NCBI RefSeq assembly: GCF_000211815.1
Contig: NZ_GL890840.1
Location: forward strand, 18,649 to 82,648
Length of the DNA stretch: 64,000 bases
DNA from: Moorena producens 3L
GTDB taxonomy: Bacteria; Cyanobacteriota; Cyanobacteriia; Cyanobacteriales; Coleofasciculaceae
Reading direction: 5' to 3'
The translations under genes were made by a program, and so were the position numbers. Below are positions 28,179-37,810 of this stretch, piece by piece (positions within the stretch are counted from its first letter, which is position 1; every line of letters begins with the position of its first letter). The notes under the pieces were generated by a model, which saw only the letters and a program-made list of their open reading frames with translations, had not been told where the DNA came from and did no database searches.

Positions 28179-29273
28179 TTAGAAGAACCAGCCGTAGGAA
28201 TGTAAGCCTTTACCCAATAGATTGACTCCCAGATAGCAAACCCAAACAACTAGAAGTCCTGTCCCTGCCAAAATTGCTGGTCGGCGTCCTTGCCAGCCAC
28301 GGGTAATGCGGGCATGGAGATAGGCAGCAAACACTAGCCAGGTAATTAATGCCCAGGTTTCTTTTGGGTCCCAACTCCAGTATGAACCCCAAGCCTCGTT
28401 TGCCCAAACGGCACCGGCAATAATCCCAATGGTGAGCAGAGGAAACCCCAGCCCAATAATACGATAGCTGATATTATCGAGAGTGTCGGCAATACTAAGC
28501 CTCTGGGGTGAGAGGGTGGGTGCTGTGGATACCGATGGTAGGGGTGAGTCGGGGGTAGTTACTAAATCGAGCACTGCTGTAGTACTAGCTGCATTACTCT
28601 GTCCCAGTTCAGCTAAAGGGGATGAGGTATCAGAGGTAACTACAGCCTGAGAAATTGGATCATTACCGTTGCGCTGTAGTTTAAAATTGGAATTCCCTGG
28701 TAAGTTATTCGGTAAGTTATTCTTGCTGCGATAGCCACCAGTACCGACAGAACTTCCTCGCAGTTCCACGTTCTGACCACGGGTAATCACTAAAAATGCG
28801 ATCGCTACCAGGGCACCTACCATCAGGGTAGCGTAACTAAGCATCATGATACTAACATGCATCATTAACCAATTGGATTTCAGAGCAGGTACCAATGGAG
28901 CGCTTTCCTGCATGTCTGGTGGTAGGGATAGAGCGGCAAACGCGGTAATTCCCATGGCGACTGGTGCAGTAGCCACCCCTACCAATCGGCTGCGACTCAT
29001 GTTTTCAGCAATTAGGTGAACTGTGGTAATTCCCCAGGTCAGGAAAAACAGGGATTCATAGAGATTACTGATCGGGAAGTAGCCTGCCTCTAGCCATCTT
29101 GCTCCGAGTAAGGTAGCAGTGCAAAGGTTGGCGGTTGCCATCCCTGATATTCCTAAGGGTGACAAATAAGGAATTTTAGGAAAAGCGGCTCCTACCCAGT
29201 AAATTAACATCGTCACAAACAGGACGAAAAAGGAAATATTATCTAATTTGTTCTGGAGTGTAACCAGATCCAT
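28179..29273 (-). CDS. ccsA: Cytochrome c biogenesis protein CcsA (system II haem ligation)
   Basis: A 364-residue multi-pass membrane protein of the CcsA (Ycf5-like) family, which together with Ccs1/CcsB delivers haem to apocytochromes c in the lumen. The hallmark tryptophan-rich haem-handling motif WGSYWSWDPKETWALITW is present near residue 290, and conserved histidines lie in the flanking helices. An extra hydrophilic stretch of about 90 residues (from about residue 165 to 255, rich in Ser, Thr and Asn) separates the helices; it is longer than in plastid CcsA. The start is an ATG just after the upstream A/T-rich spacer. The partner Ccs1 is not in this window. Confidence 0.94.
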   Translation of the reverse strand: MDLVTLQNKLDNISFFVLFVTMLIYWVGAAFPKIPYLSPLGISGMATANLCTATLLGARWLEAGYFPISNLYESLFFLTWGITTVHLIAENMSRSRLVGVATAPVAMGITAFAALSLPPDMQESAPLVPALKSNWLMMHVSIMMLSYATLMVGALVAIAFLVITRGQNVELRGSSVGTGGYRSKNNLPNNLPGNSNFKLQRNGNDPISQAVVTSDTSSPLAELGQSNAASTTAVLDLVTTPDSPLPSVSTAPTLSPQRLSIADTLDNISYRIIGLGFPLLTIGIIAGAVWANEAWGSYWSWDPKETWALITWLVFAAYLHARITRGWQGRRPAILAGTGLLVVWVCYLGVNLLGKGLHSYGWFF

Positions 29274-29413
29274 AAAGCGTTCTCTCTCAAGTCTTGTATA
29301 AAGCTTATATTATTGCAGCATTACTACTATCCTATCGGTTCGATGTGCCCCTTTTGATAGAGTGCTAGTGGGTTAGTGTGTGAGTTCGTCTTTAGGGCAG
29401 AAATAGTTTAAGT

Positions 29414-30952
29414 TCAAAAATCGAAATAAATGTAAGGCAGACCACTCTGAGGAGCAAACAACCAAACTACGTAGAGACCTACTGGTACCAACAACAACTT
29501 CACCGGCCAGTTGAGTTGTAATTTCAGACCCCTTCGGATACTGTAAACCCCAGCCATTGAGGCTGCTAAGCTAACTAACAGGAGAAGCACCCAGAAGCGT
29601 TCCATACCAATAGCGGTTAAGTAGACTTTTTGACCAAATTGGATGTCAGCTGGGTGACCCCAGAGATTCTGGATGACTAAACTGGCTTGTTTGAGATTGG
29701 GGATGCGGAAAAAAATCCAGGCAGTAAACACCATAAATTGGGTCAAAAACCAGCTTACCAAGACCCCTGACCAACTTTGCCACCAACGTTTTATCCCATC
29801 TCTATTTTCACAGAAAGCTTCGGTCAAGCGATGAAGGACTAAGGCTAGACCATGCAAGCCACCCCAGGCTACAAATCCCCAAGCTGCTCCATGCCAGATA
29901 CCAATAATGACCATTACGATGAATAGGTTAACGCAGGTACGAGCAACCCCTTTACGGGAACCGCCCAAGGGAAAGTAGAGATAGTTACGGATCCAATCCC
30001 CTAGAGTGATGTGCCAGCGACGCCAGAAATCCGCAATGCTGATACTGAAATAGGGAAAATCAAAGTTTTCTGGAAGATTAATGCCCAGTAACACTGCACT
30101 ACCACGGGCAATGTCTACATAGCCGCTGAAATCGAAATAGAGTTGTAAACCGTAGGCAAAGATAGCTAACCATAAATCTCCACTACCAGCCCGTTCTATA
30201 TTGCCAAAACACAAATCAACAAAAATCCCAATGTGGTCGGCTAACAGTGCCTTTTTAATCGCACCAGATGTAATCAACCAAAGTCCTTCTGTTGCTCGAT
30301 CAAGACTTGGAAATTGTAAGGTTTTAAGTTCAAGGGCAAACGGATGATAACGAGTAATTGGACCAGAAATAAGTTTAGGAAAAAACAACTTATAAGCAGC
30401 AAACTGGAGGAGATTACGAGTTGCTGGAGCCCCACGATAGACATCAATGAGATAAGCAATGCCCTCAAATATAAAAAACGATATTCCTAGAGGAACAATT
30501 AAGTTATCCCTAATCCAATTCGCCCCATCTTGGGCAATGGTAAAGTTGATGATTACTGCCAAATTTGACAACAGAAAAGGAATATACTTGAAGCCGAGCA
30601 AAAAGATAACATTTAGGAAAATACCTAGCCACAGTAGTCTTGACCGTCGGTTATTCCAAAAACTATCAGCCAATAGCCATTCTTCATTGGAGAGATGATA
30701 ATTCGTAGCATGGGAACCAGAAACTGTATTCGTTCCAAGTGCTTGTCCAAAGTAAAAATTAATTAGGGTAATCAACACCAACAGGGGAATGTATTGGATT
30801 TGTAGTGAAGCATAAAATATTAGACTGCTACTTAATAAAACCAAAAGTTTTAGTTTGGGAGAACCTGTGGCAGCTGTAGAAGATTGCACCAACCAGTAGA
30901 TTCCCAAAACTGCTAGCAAGAAACAGCTGTAGGTAATCGAAATAAATGACAT
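29414..30952 (-). CDS. MBOAT-family O-acyltransferase (AlgI-like)
   Basis: A 512-residue polytopic membrane protein of the membrane-bound O-acyltransferase family. The AlgI signature is clear: the region FWRRWHITLGDWIRNYLYFPLGG near residue 310 and the catalytic histidine in GIWHGAAWGFVAWGGLHG near residue 350. Such enzymes pass acyl groups across the membrane to exopolysaccharides. The DUF1574 protein upstream on the same strand, which has an SGNH-hydrolase-like C-terminus, is the expected periplasmic partner that completes acetylation (compare AlgI with AlgJ/AlgX). The polysaccharide is unknown. Confidence 0.9.
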   Translation of the reverse strand: MSFISITYSCFLLAVLGIYWLVQSSTAATGSPKLKLLVLLSSSLIFYASLQIQYIPLLVLITLINFYFGQALGTNTVSGSHATNYHLSNEEWLLADSFWNNRRSRLLWLGIFLNVIFLLGFKYIPFLLSNLAVIINFTIAQDGANWIRDNLIVPLGISFFIFEGIAYLIDVYRGAPATRNLLQFAAYKLFFPKLISGPITRYHPFALELKTLQFPSLDRATEGLWLITSGAIKKALLADHIGIFVDLCFGNIERAGSGDLWLAIFAYGLQLYFDFSGYVDIARGSAVLLGINLPENFDFPYFSISIADFWRRWHITLGDWIRNYLYFPLGGSRKGVARTCVNLFIVMVIIGIWHGAAWGFVAWGGLHGLALVLHRLTEAFCENRDGIKRWWQSWSGVLVSWFLTQFMVFTAWIFFRIPNLKQASLVIQNLWGHPADIQFGQKVYLTAIGMERFWVLLLLVSLAASMAGVYSIRRGLKLQLNWPVKLLLVPVGLYVVWLFAPQSGLPYIYFDF

Positions 30953-30993
30953 TTTTTAAAGATCAAGGGTGAAGGATGTTTGCCTGATAGTGT

Positions 30994-31157
30994 GTAAGCA
31001 TTCAGCTATCAGCCATCAGCATATGCCCGTAGCGCATATGCTTACATATCGTTTCCGTTTGAATAGTTATAGCGGTTTGCGTGTAGGTTAAGTATAATTA
31101 CGAATCTTGACTACTGACTACTGACTACTGACTACTGACTACTGACTACTGACTACT
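30994..31157. repeat. Inverted repeat plus heptameric (TACTGAC)n repeats
   Basis: GTAAGCAT (30994-31001) is inverted at 31038-31045, around CAGC repeats and two GCATATGC copies. From about 31108 to 31157 there are seven tandem TACTGAC units. The 290-bp gap between the MBOAT gene and its upstream partner consists mainly of these repeats; no promoter was identified. Confidence 0.8.
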
Positions 31158-31242
31158 TGTTGTTATTGTAATTAGCGCGGGTTGCAAACCGCTATATAAT
31201 TATTGGTTGTTCGTTAATTTAAAACTGATTAATAATTAATTA

Positions 31243-34200
31243 TTAATCACTAATGACTAATGACCAAGGCATCATTGGATCTTTAGCCAACTGCTTAGAA
31301 ACTTGGTAAGCACCATAGCGGTTGAGATGGCTGGGGTCGGAAAAGTAGTCATGTTTAGTTAGCAACATCTTATTGAAATCTCGGAAAATCAATCCCCCTT
31401 CTAGATCAAAGTTGTACATGTATCGCTGAAATTGTTTATCATATTTGCTCCGCACTGGATCTAAATATTCTTTAGTCAGGGGTAGGTTGACCATAACGAT
31501 ACTAAGGTCATGCTTCTGGGCAAATTCCAGCAAATTTCTTAGGGCTTTGTCTTGCTGACCTCCTAGCTGAAAATACCGGTAATCACCATCATAAATACCG
31601 GGAACTTTAGGATGTTTCTGGTAGTAGGTAGCGGTGTTAAAACGAGTTGACAGGGGAAGGAAGCCATCAAAGTCAATTTTCCAGGTTGGGGATAATGTCT
31701 TTTGAGGCTTTTTGGCAGTCTCGGTTGTGTCTAGTTGGAGGAACTTTTCTAGGTCAACCAACTTTTCCCGTAACAGAGATTTGAGCTGGCTTCGGTGAGG
31801 ATAAGTTAAGGAAATTTTGGCTATTGACTGATTTAGCCAGTCACTGATTAACTGATAACTATCATTAAAAACCTCTAGAGGTTGGTCTGTGGCATCTGTC
31901 GGTAATAGTGGTTGTTTAGTGCGGTTCGGAAAAACTCCTGCCATTAGAGCTTGGTAGCCTGGTGATGCGATAATCGAGTTGTAGGTAGCATCAACTCGAC
32001 CATTGTTAAAGGCTCTGACCCCATCAGCCCAAATAATCAATTTAGGCAGTTGCTCCGGAGTTAAGACGCGCCGAACCATGAAGTCTACTACCTGAGCTGT
32101 GGCACCATTAACCCCAAAGTTAAACACGTCAATGCCAGGATAGCCCTGTTCTTCCAAGGCATTTTGGAGGGCAATGGGATCGATTCCCCGCATGGCTCTG
32201 GAACTGCCCATAATCAGTACATCAGGGATACCACTCTGAAGCAGGCGTTGTTGGTACAGAGCTAGCTTTTCATCTAACATCTGGTTATTGAATGAAGGAT
32301 TGGGCGATCGCGCTGCAGCCAGCATGGCTGCCATGGTGGCATTGCCGTTTTCATTCACAATCACCATGGTATCCCCAGGAGCAGTAAACCCAGAGGTGTT
32401 GAAGTTTTCAGTCCCGAGACCCGCCCCTTTTTGCAAAGATATTTGGGGCAAAGCAATGGGTTTGGGTGATGAGTTCGTCACTGCCTTTACTTCTGCTGAT
32501 GGTGAGGCTTGAGACTGTAGCAGCTCACTAAAGCGCCAATCTGTGATCAGTGTTAGTAGTAATCCTGCTACGCCCCATACCATGCCTACTGCTACGCCTT
32601 GGATAGACAATTTTCCCCTAGCCTGTCTCTTGTCTGAGAAGGCTGCCATGTCTTGGTTTTCTACAGTTGGTACAAATAGCTGAGAGTAGCATAGCAAACG
32701 CTGGAGTATGTAAACTAAACCATCAACTGCTCCTTTGAAACCCTGGTTGAGATCGTCGTGGGTTAGATCACGACGCAGTACTGGTTCCCCACTGGGAGTT
32801 ACCAAATCACTCAGGTAGGCATCTGAGGCAGCAAACTCTGGGGTAGCTTCTGGGACTAGACGCTGTCGATGAACAAAATCAACTCCATAGTTCCAGGAGG
32901 GGGAGGTAGCACCAGCGCGACGTCCATAGAGCCGCAACCCAGTAATTTCCGACATAGCCAGCTGCTCTAGGAAGCGGGTAATTTTTCGAGTGACCTTAGA
33001 TTTTCGAGGACAGACCGTTGCCTCGCTCATGATGTGCAACAAGTCTTGTTTACGGCGAATTTTTACCCTTACTCCACCTGTTACCAATCGTTGGTCAATG
33101 TCGGGATTAAGTAAGCGTTCCAACAAAAAGGTCAAGGCATCGTGATGCCCTGTTTGGGCTAAGGAATAGGTGGATTCTCCTAAACTCTGGTGGTCTGCTG
33201 CTGGTAAGTTGAGCCAGTGAATCCAGGCTGGGGATTCGGTTTCTGGCAGTAAGGAATTGTTGGCAGCTTGACCATTCTTTCCCAAGGGGGGTTGGAGAGA
33301 GTCAGCTTCCTGAGACAGTAAGGTTTGACTAGGGAACTGACTTGACTCTACACCATAAATAGTGGCACCCTGGATACCTTGAGGAGCGATTAAATCGAGT
33401 ATTGAGGCAATGGTACTGACTAAGGTTTCTTTTTCTGGGGCAATAGTTTTTCGGCGGTGGATGAAGCTAGAAAATACATGTAGGGTGGTTTCTTTAAGAA
33501 TGGCTCTAACGGTTATTCCTACCGCTGCTAACCCCTGATTTAATAACCGCTGGATTGCTTCTACATCTCCCCAACGAGCCCATTCCTTGAGGACTTCTTC
33601 TGGAGGGGTCAAATCTACTCGCAGCTTCCAATCAGGAGTGGCTTCGCCACTTACCTGAAAGCAAATCAGGGCATCTCGAAACCCTTTGAGTTGCAAGGAA
33701 TGTAACCGGTCGATGATGGGCTCAGATAGTAAGGAGGGATCGGGGCTGTAGTTAGAATTACAAATTATCCAGAGCCGTCGGTTAGGGGGTGAAGGGTGAA
33801 GGTTAGTTTGTTTAAGGTTAGAACTTGCCCCGGAAAATCTTCTAGCTTTGGAATCTTGGTGTTGGATCCGGACTTTAACACTGACACCTAGGTAACTGAG
33901 GGATTCACTGAGATAACGAGCGATCGCATCTGGAGAACCAGAACGGGCAAGACTTTCGTTTGAGACAGTTAAGTCCGCATCAGTATCAGTGGTTATGGCG
34001 TCGAAAGACGTCTGGGAAGATTGGTTAGAAGCATTAGTGGCATCATCGGTCGGTAGTTTGATAGCGATTTGCTTAATCCAGTCTGGACGCTTCTGCCCCA
34101 CTCGACGCCCATAAACAATTATTTGATAGATCGGGTTTGCTAAGTCTAGGGGAAACTGAACTTCTCCCTGTTGCAGTTTCAGGGCTTTGATAAGGCGGTT

Positions 34201-34368
34201 GACTAACTTATTGGCTTCTACTCCCTGAGGGTGTTCACACAGAATGTGCAAATTGTTCCCTCGCAAACGGATTCGTATGGATAACCCAGGTTGCCTAATG
34301 GCACAATAAGCCCACTTGGCAAGGGAGGGCGGAGGAGCTTTTGGGAGACTCTGATCGACATCCAACAT
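31243..34368 (-). CDS. DUF1574-type protein with SGNH/AlgJ-like domain
   Basis: A protein of about 1041 residues. The N-terminal 580 residues contain three or four repeats of a cyanobacterial domain of unknown function (each with a pattern like VRIRHQ...LHI..., followed by TIYG or RLYGRR). One membrane helix follows (around residues 595-615, IQGVAVGMVWGVAGLLLTLI). The C-terminal region, about residues 690-1040, is SGNH-hydrolase-like: nucleophile block VLIMGSSRAMRG and a terminal DPSHLNRYGAYQVS with the catalytic Asp and His. It lies directly upstream of the MBOAT gene in the same orientation, which suggests a joint role in exopolysaccharide acylation. The N-terminal repeats are unexplained. 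Confidence 0.82.
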   Translation of the reverse strand: MLDVDQSLPKAPPPSLAKWAYCAIRQPGLSIRIRLRGNNLHILCEHPQGVEANKLVNRLIKALKLQQGEVQFPLDLANPIYQIIVYGRRVGQKRPDWIKQIAIKLPTDDATNASNQSSQTSFDAITTDTDADLTVSNESLARSGSPDAIARYLSESLSYLGVSVKVRIQHQDSKARRFSGASSNLKQTNLHPSPPNRRLWIICNSNYSPDPSLLSEPIIDRLHSLQLKGFRDALICFQVSGEATPDWKLRVDLTPPEEVLKEWARWGDVEAIQRLLNQGLAAVGITVRAILKETTLHVFSSFIHRRKTIAPEKETLVSTIASILDLIAPQGIQGATIYGVESSQFPSQTLLSQEADSLQPPLGKNGQAANNSLLPETESPAWIHWLNLPAADHQSLGESTYSLAQTGHHDALTFLLERLLNPDIDQRLVTGGVRVKIRRKQDLLHIMSEATVCPRKSKVTRKITRFLEQLAMSEITGLRLYGRRAGATSPSWNYGVDFVHRQRLVPEATPEFAASDAYLSDLVTPSGEPVLRRDLTHDDLNQGFKGAVDGLVYILQRLLCYSQLFVPTVENQDMAAFSDKRQARGKLSIQGVAVGMVWGVAGLLLTLITDWRFSELLQSQASPSAEVKAVTNSSPKPIALPQISLQKGAGLGTENFNTSGFTAPGDTMVIVNENGNATMAAMLAAARSPNPSFNNQMLDEKLALYQQRLLQSGIPDVLIMGSSRAMRGIDPIALQNALEEQGYPGIDVFNFGVNGATAQVVDFMVRRVLTPEQLPKLIIWADGVRAFNNGRVDATYNSIIASPGYQALMAGVFPNRTKQPLLPTDATDQPLEVFNDSYQLISDWLNQSIAKISLTYPHRSQLKSLLREKLVDLEKFLQLDTTETAKKPQKTLSPTWKIDFDGFLPLSTRFNTATYYQKHPKVPGIYDGDYRYFQLGGQQDKALRNLLEFAQKHDLSIVMVNLPLTKEYLDPVRSKYDKQFQRYMYNFDLEGGLIFRDFNKMLLTKHDYFSDPSHLNRYGAYQVSKQLAKDPMMPWSLVISD

Positions 34369-34770
34369 CACAAATTGATTAACTGGACTGGTAACGGAGG
34401 AATGATTTCTTCATATCTTAGATGCTCGCCTTGATTTAAGCACAATTTTCTGAAGACTACTTATTTGTTGGGCAAATAAAATTCATTTAGCTGACAATAG
34501 AGGTTGAAATCCTCAGCAGCCCAGACTCTAAAACAGGGGGGCTACACAAATGAACGCTGACAAAAGCAGCTTTGAGACTCAGTAGGTAAATCCCAGGTAA
34601 TATTGGAGTCAACAGGACTTACGCCAAACTGGGAAACGCCCTTATCTAGTAGTCTCAGGAGGGAGACCCTACAAATAGATAAAAATCGAGTTACTGTGGA
34701 AGTCTGGCTCTTGTGCCCCGATGTGAAATTTTTGGCTTTGTTTAGTTCATTTGTACTAAAAATAACCCAG

Positions 34771-35013
34771 ATGTCTTCTTCTCAACCAGAAATACCAGAA
34801 ATCAGGTCAGCAGACCTGTTTAATTTAGAAATGCCCACAAAATTCTTCGTAAGTCTAGGGACTGCTCCAATGCTTTTAGGTATACTCTCAATACAAGCTA
34901 TGGGTTCATGGTTAGAAGCTACAGGTATTAGTAGTGAGGAAGTGTTTCGAGGGCAGAGATTGCCTGTTCTCCCTTTCCCAGATTTGGAAAGGGATGATCA
35001 AGATGATCAATAG
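34771..35013 (+). CDS. Small conserved-looking hypothetical protein
   Basis: An 80-residue protein starting at ATG 34771 (MSSSQPEIPEIRSADLFNLE). The central hydrophobic stretch FVSLGTAPMLLGILSIQAMG may be a membrane segment, and the C-terminus is acidic (DLERDDQDDQ). The composition looks like a real small protein, unlike the in-frame upstream extension to 34603. I do not recognise the family. It is flanked by the divergent DUF1574 gene and a convergent DnaJ gene. Confidence 0.55.
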   Translation: MSSSQPEIPEIRSADLFNLEMPTKFFVSLGTAPMLLGILSIQAMGSWLEATGISSEEVFRGQRLPVLPFPDLERDDQDDQ

Positions 35014-35071
35014 TTTAAATTGACTTCAAATTTGCTGTTGTTTTTGCTATGGATGTACTACAAAGTTGCTC

Positions 35072-36109
35072 CTAGTCGTGGATACTGCCATCGGGCAAAA
35101 CTGCCCCCCTTAGGTTTGCCCCTGTCAGTTTCACCAAAAGCTTACCATTAGAACCCACTTTAGCTCCACTCAAATCAGCTCCACTCAAATCAGCTCCACT
35201 CATGTCAGCTCCAATCAGATTAGCCTCTCGTAAGTTAGCATTACTGAGGTTAGCTTGAAATAAATTGGCTCTAAAGAGATTAGCACCTTCGAGGTTAGCC
35301 CCGGCAAGATTAACCCGATGGAGAAAGGCATCTTTTAGGTTAGCTTGACTTAAGTTAGCGGATTGGAGATTCCGATTTGAGAAGTCTCTTTCTTTGAGGT
35401 CTGCTCCCCTAAAATCAGCACCACTCAAGTCAGGAGGGGCTTTGGGAGCCCGAGATTGAGCGGTCGTGGATGGCTGGGTTCTAGAGTTACCAGGGGGCTG
35501 GGCAGTCCGAGCTTGGGCTGGAGTAGTCCGAGATTGAGCCGTCGTGGATGGTTGGGCTCTAGAGTCAGCAGGGGGCTGGGCAGTCCGAGCTTGGGCTGGA
35601 GTAGTCCGAGATTGAGCGGTCGTGGATGGTTGAGCTCTAGAGTTACTGGGGGGCTGGGCAGTCCGAGGTTGAGCGGTCGTGGATGGTTGGGCTCTAGAGT
35701 TACCAGGGGGCTTGGGAGTCCGAGGTTGAGCGGTCGTGGATGGTTGGGCTCTAGATCGTTCTGGTTGTTTGTATTTGTAATAGTTTGGTGGGTTTGGCTG
35801 GGGTGATGGTGGTGGTTTTGGTCTTGGATTTGGATTACGATAATTCCGATACGGTGTTCTGCCCCTAGCTTGTGTTTGTGAAGCAGTGGGTAAGGTCTGA
35901 TGCGATCGCAATTTTTCTCGTGCCTGATTGAGTAACTTAAGTTTTTCTTCAGCTTTTTGCTTGAGGCGAGGATTATCCTCAGGCACACGATCGGGATGCC
36001 AAATAAATGCCAAATCCTTGTAAGCCTGGTTCACTTCTTCCGGTGATGCTCCAGGCTCCAGTTCAAGAACTCTATAGCATTGCTCTAGCTCATTTTGCTT
36101 CACCACCAT
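35072..36109 (-). CDS. DnaJ domain protein with repeat linker and pentapeptide repeats
   Basis: A 345-residue chimera. The N-terminal J domain (residues 1-70) has the Hsp70-stimulating HPD motif (FIWHPDRVPE). Residues about 80-225 form a low-complexity Pro/Ser/Thr/Gln/Arg linker with at least six copies of a unit like RAQPSTTAQPRT. Residues about 228-340 are pentapeptide repeats of the A(D/N)LxxAN type (for example LANLQSANLSQANLKDA), which form a right-handed beta helix. J-domain/pentapeptide fusions occur in cyanobacteria; their clients are unknown. The linker is encoded by tandem DNA repeats (about 35440-35750), so its copy number is likely to vary between strains. Confidence 0.88.
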   Translation of the reverse strand: MVVKQNELEQCYRVLELEPGASPEEVNQAYKDLAFIWHPDRVPEDNPRLKQKAEEKLKLLNQAREKLRSHQTLPTASQTQARGRTPYRNYRNPNPRPKPPPSPQPNPPNYYKYKQPERSRAQPSTTAQPRTPKPPGNSRAQPSTTAQPRTAQPPSNSRAQPSTTAQSRTTPAQARTAQPPADSRAQPSTTAQSRTTPAQARTAQPPGNSRTQPSTTAQSRAPKAPPDLSGADFRGADLKERDFSNRNLQSANLSQANLKDAFLHRVNLAGANLEGANLFRANLFQANLSNANLREANLIGADMSGADLSGADLSGAKVGSNGKLLVKLTGANLRGAVLPDGSIHD

Positions 36110-36206
36110 ATTATGTGTAACCTAGCGACTTTTCCTTTCTCGACTCTAGACTATCAACTATAGGCTTGCTTGTGTTGTTCCCTATAGTCTAAAGACTACA
36201 GCCTAG

Positions 36207-36465
36207 GTAAGCATTCAGCTATCAGCATTCAGCTATCAGCATTCAGCTATCAGCATTCAGCTATCAGCATTCAGTTACAAGCTATCAGCCATCAGCTAAT
36301 GCGCTACGCGCACGCTTGGCCAAAGGCCACGCTGCTTGAGGTGCGAACAGCTATCAGCTATCAACCAAAGGCCAACGGCTGACCGCTGACTGCTGACTGC
36401 TGACTGCTGATAACTGACCGCTGATAACTGACCGCTGATAACTGACCGCTGACCGCTAACTACGG
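36207..36465. repeat. 14-bp and heptameric tandem repeats upstream of DnaJ gene
   Basis: GTAAGCATTCAGC opens a run of 14-bp units (AGCTATCAGCATTC), then a GC-rich palindromic part (GCGCTACGCGC, GGCCAAAGGCC near 36301-36326), then GCTGACT/GCTGATAACTGACC repeats. It fills the region between the DnaJ gene start and the hemB stop. There is no gene. Confidence 0.85.
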
Positions 36466-36474
36466 TTCAATGCC

Positions 36475-37497
36475 TTACTGCAGGATTGTAGCTACTTCTT
36501 TGGCAAAATAGGTCAAAATTAAGTCAGCACCAGCCCGCTTCATGCTAGTCAGGGTTTCCATCATGACTTTTTTCTCATCAATCCAACCATTCTGACCGGC
36601 TGCTTTAATCATGGCGTACTCACCACTAACATTGTATGCAGCAACGGGTAAATTAGTATGCTGTCTAACCCGGTGGATAACATCCATATAGGCTAACGCT
36701 GGCTTAACCATGACCATATCTGCCCCTTCTGAGATATCCAAGTCAATTTCTTTGAGGGCTTCAAGGGCGTTAGCGGGATCCATTTGGTAAGTCTTCTTGT
36801 CACCAAATTTAGGAGCTGAATCTAGGGCATCCCGGAATGGACCATAATAAGCGGAGGCGTATTTAGCGGAATAGGCCAGAATTCCGACATCAGTGTAGCC
36901 TTCACCATCTAGAGCTTTACGAATTGCACCAATGCGTCCATCCATCATGTCGGAAGGCGCAACCATATCTGCCCCAGCTGCAGCTTGAGATAGGGCCATT
37001 TTTATCAATACTTCCACGGTGGCGTCATTTAGGATAGTGCCATCTTCGGTGACAATGCCATCATGACCATCACTGGAAAAGGGATCAAGGGCGACATCGG
37101 TAATCACCACTAGCTCTGGAACTTCTTGCTTAATTGCTCTGATAGTGCGTTGGATTAATCCATCAGGGTTGTAGCTTTCAGTACCGGTAGCATCCTTTAA
37201 GTCCTGGGGGATGAGGGGGAAAAGTGCGATCGCATTAATCCCCAGTTCAAATGCCTCGGTTACTTCTTTGAGCAATAAGTCCAGAGAATAGCGGTAACAC
37301 CCTGGCATGGACTTAACCTCTGGTTTTAGACCCTGACCTTCCATCACAAATACTGGATAAATCAGGTCATTAACCGTCAGTTGAGTCTCTTGGACCATCC
37401 GACGAAAGGCTGCTGTACGGCGCAGACGTCGAGGCCGATGGGTTAATTGGAGTTGGTCAGAAGCTATTGACTTGTCGATCAAGTTGGGTAAGGACAT
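36475..37497 (-). CDS. hemB: Delta-aminolevulinic acid dehydratase (porphobilinogen synthase)
   Basis: A 340-residue cytosolic enzyme that condenses two 5-aminolevulinate molecules to porphobilinogen for haem, chlorophyll and bilins. The two active-site lysines are visible in ILAYSAKYAS and MVMVKPALAY. The metal-site loop reads DVALDPFSSDGHDG, rich in Asp and lacking the cysteines of zinc enzymes, which points to the magnesium-dependent type. Length and start (MSLPNLIDKS) are normal. It lies just outside the biosynthetic cluster and is probably monocistronic. Confidence 0.97.
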   Translation of the reverse strand: MSLPNLIDKSIASDQLQLTHRPRRLRRTAAFRRMVQETQLTVNDLIYPVFVMEGQGLKPEVKSMPGCYRYSLDLLLKEVTEAFELGINAIALFPLIPQDLKDATGTESYNPDGLIQRTIRAIKQEVPELVVITDVALDPFSSDGHDGIVTEDGTILNDATVEVLIKMALSQAAAGADMVAPSDMMDGRIGAIRKALDGEGYTDVGILAYSAKYASAYYGPFRDALDSAPKFGDKKTYQMDPANALEALKEIDLDISEGADMVMVKPALAYMDVIHRVRQHTNLPVAAYNVSGEYAMIKAAGQNGWIDEKKVMMETLTSMKRAGADLILTYFAKEVATILQ

Positions 37498-37810
37498 AGT
37501 GAATCCGGTAGTAGATGTGAACTTGAGTTAAGTCTGTTAAATTCGTGAAGTTCATTATCAAGCATTTTGGTTTCAAAAATTATTCTGCGCAATAAAACTT
37601 TGATTTTGCCGGTTTACTTGACTAGTGACGGTGGCTTATCAGCAATTAAGGTAGTGGTTACTTAACGGGAGTAAGGGATAATAGGGTGATCGCTCTGGGG
37701 GCAGATCAGCTGCTAGATTTACTGGCAGGACTTCCGCCAAGCTGGACTGGAAACGTTATAACTAGTAGGGTATGTTATTAATTCACCCTACTGGACTGAC
37801 ACCTTTGAAT
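37498..37810. other. Intergenic region between hemB and the biosynthetic cluster
   Basis: About 310 bp; it should hold the hemB promoter. There is one pair of similar segments (GACTTCCGCCAAGCTGGACTGG at 37729 on, compare 34618) but no gene or clear motif. It marks the downstream limit of the minus-strand cluster. Confidence 0.45.

Noticed and set aside
35425..35988. 187-residue minus-strand and 116-residue plus-strand ORFs over the DnaJ gene
   Set aside because: Out-of-frame shadows of the repetitive Pro/Ser/Thr linker.
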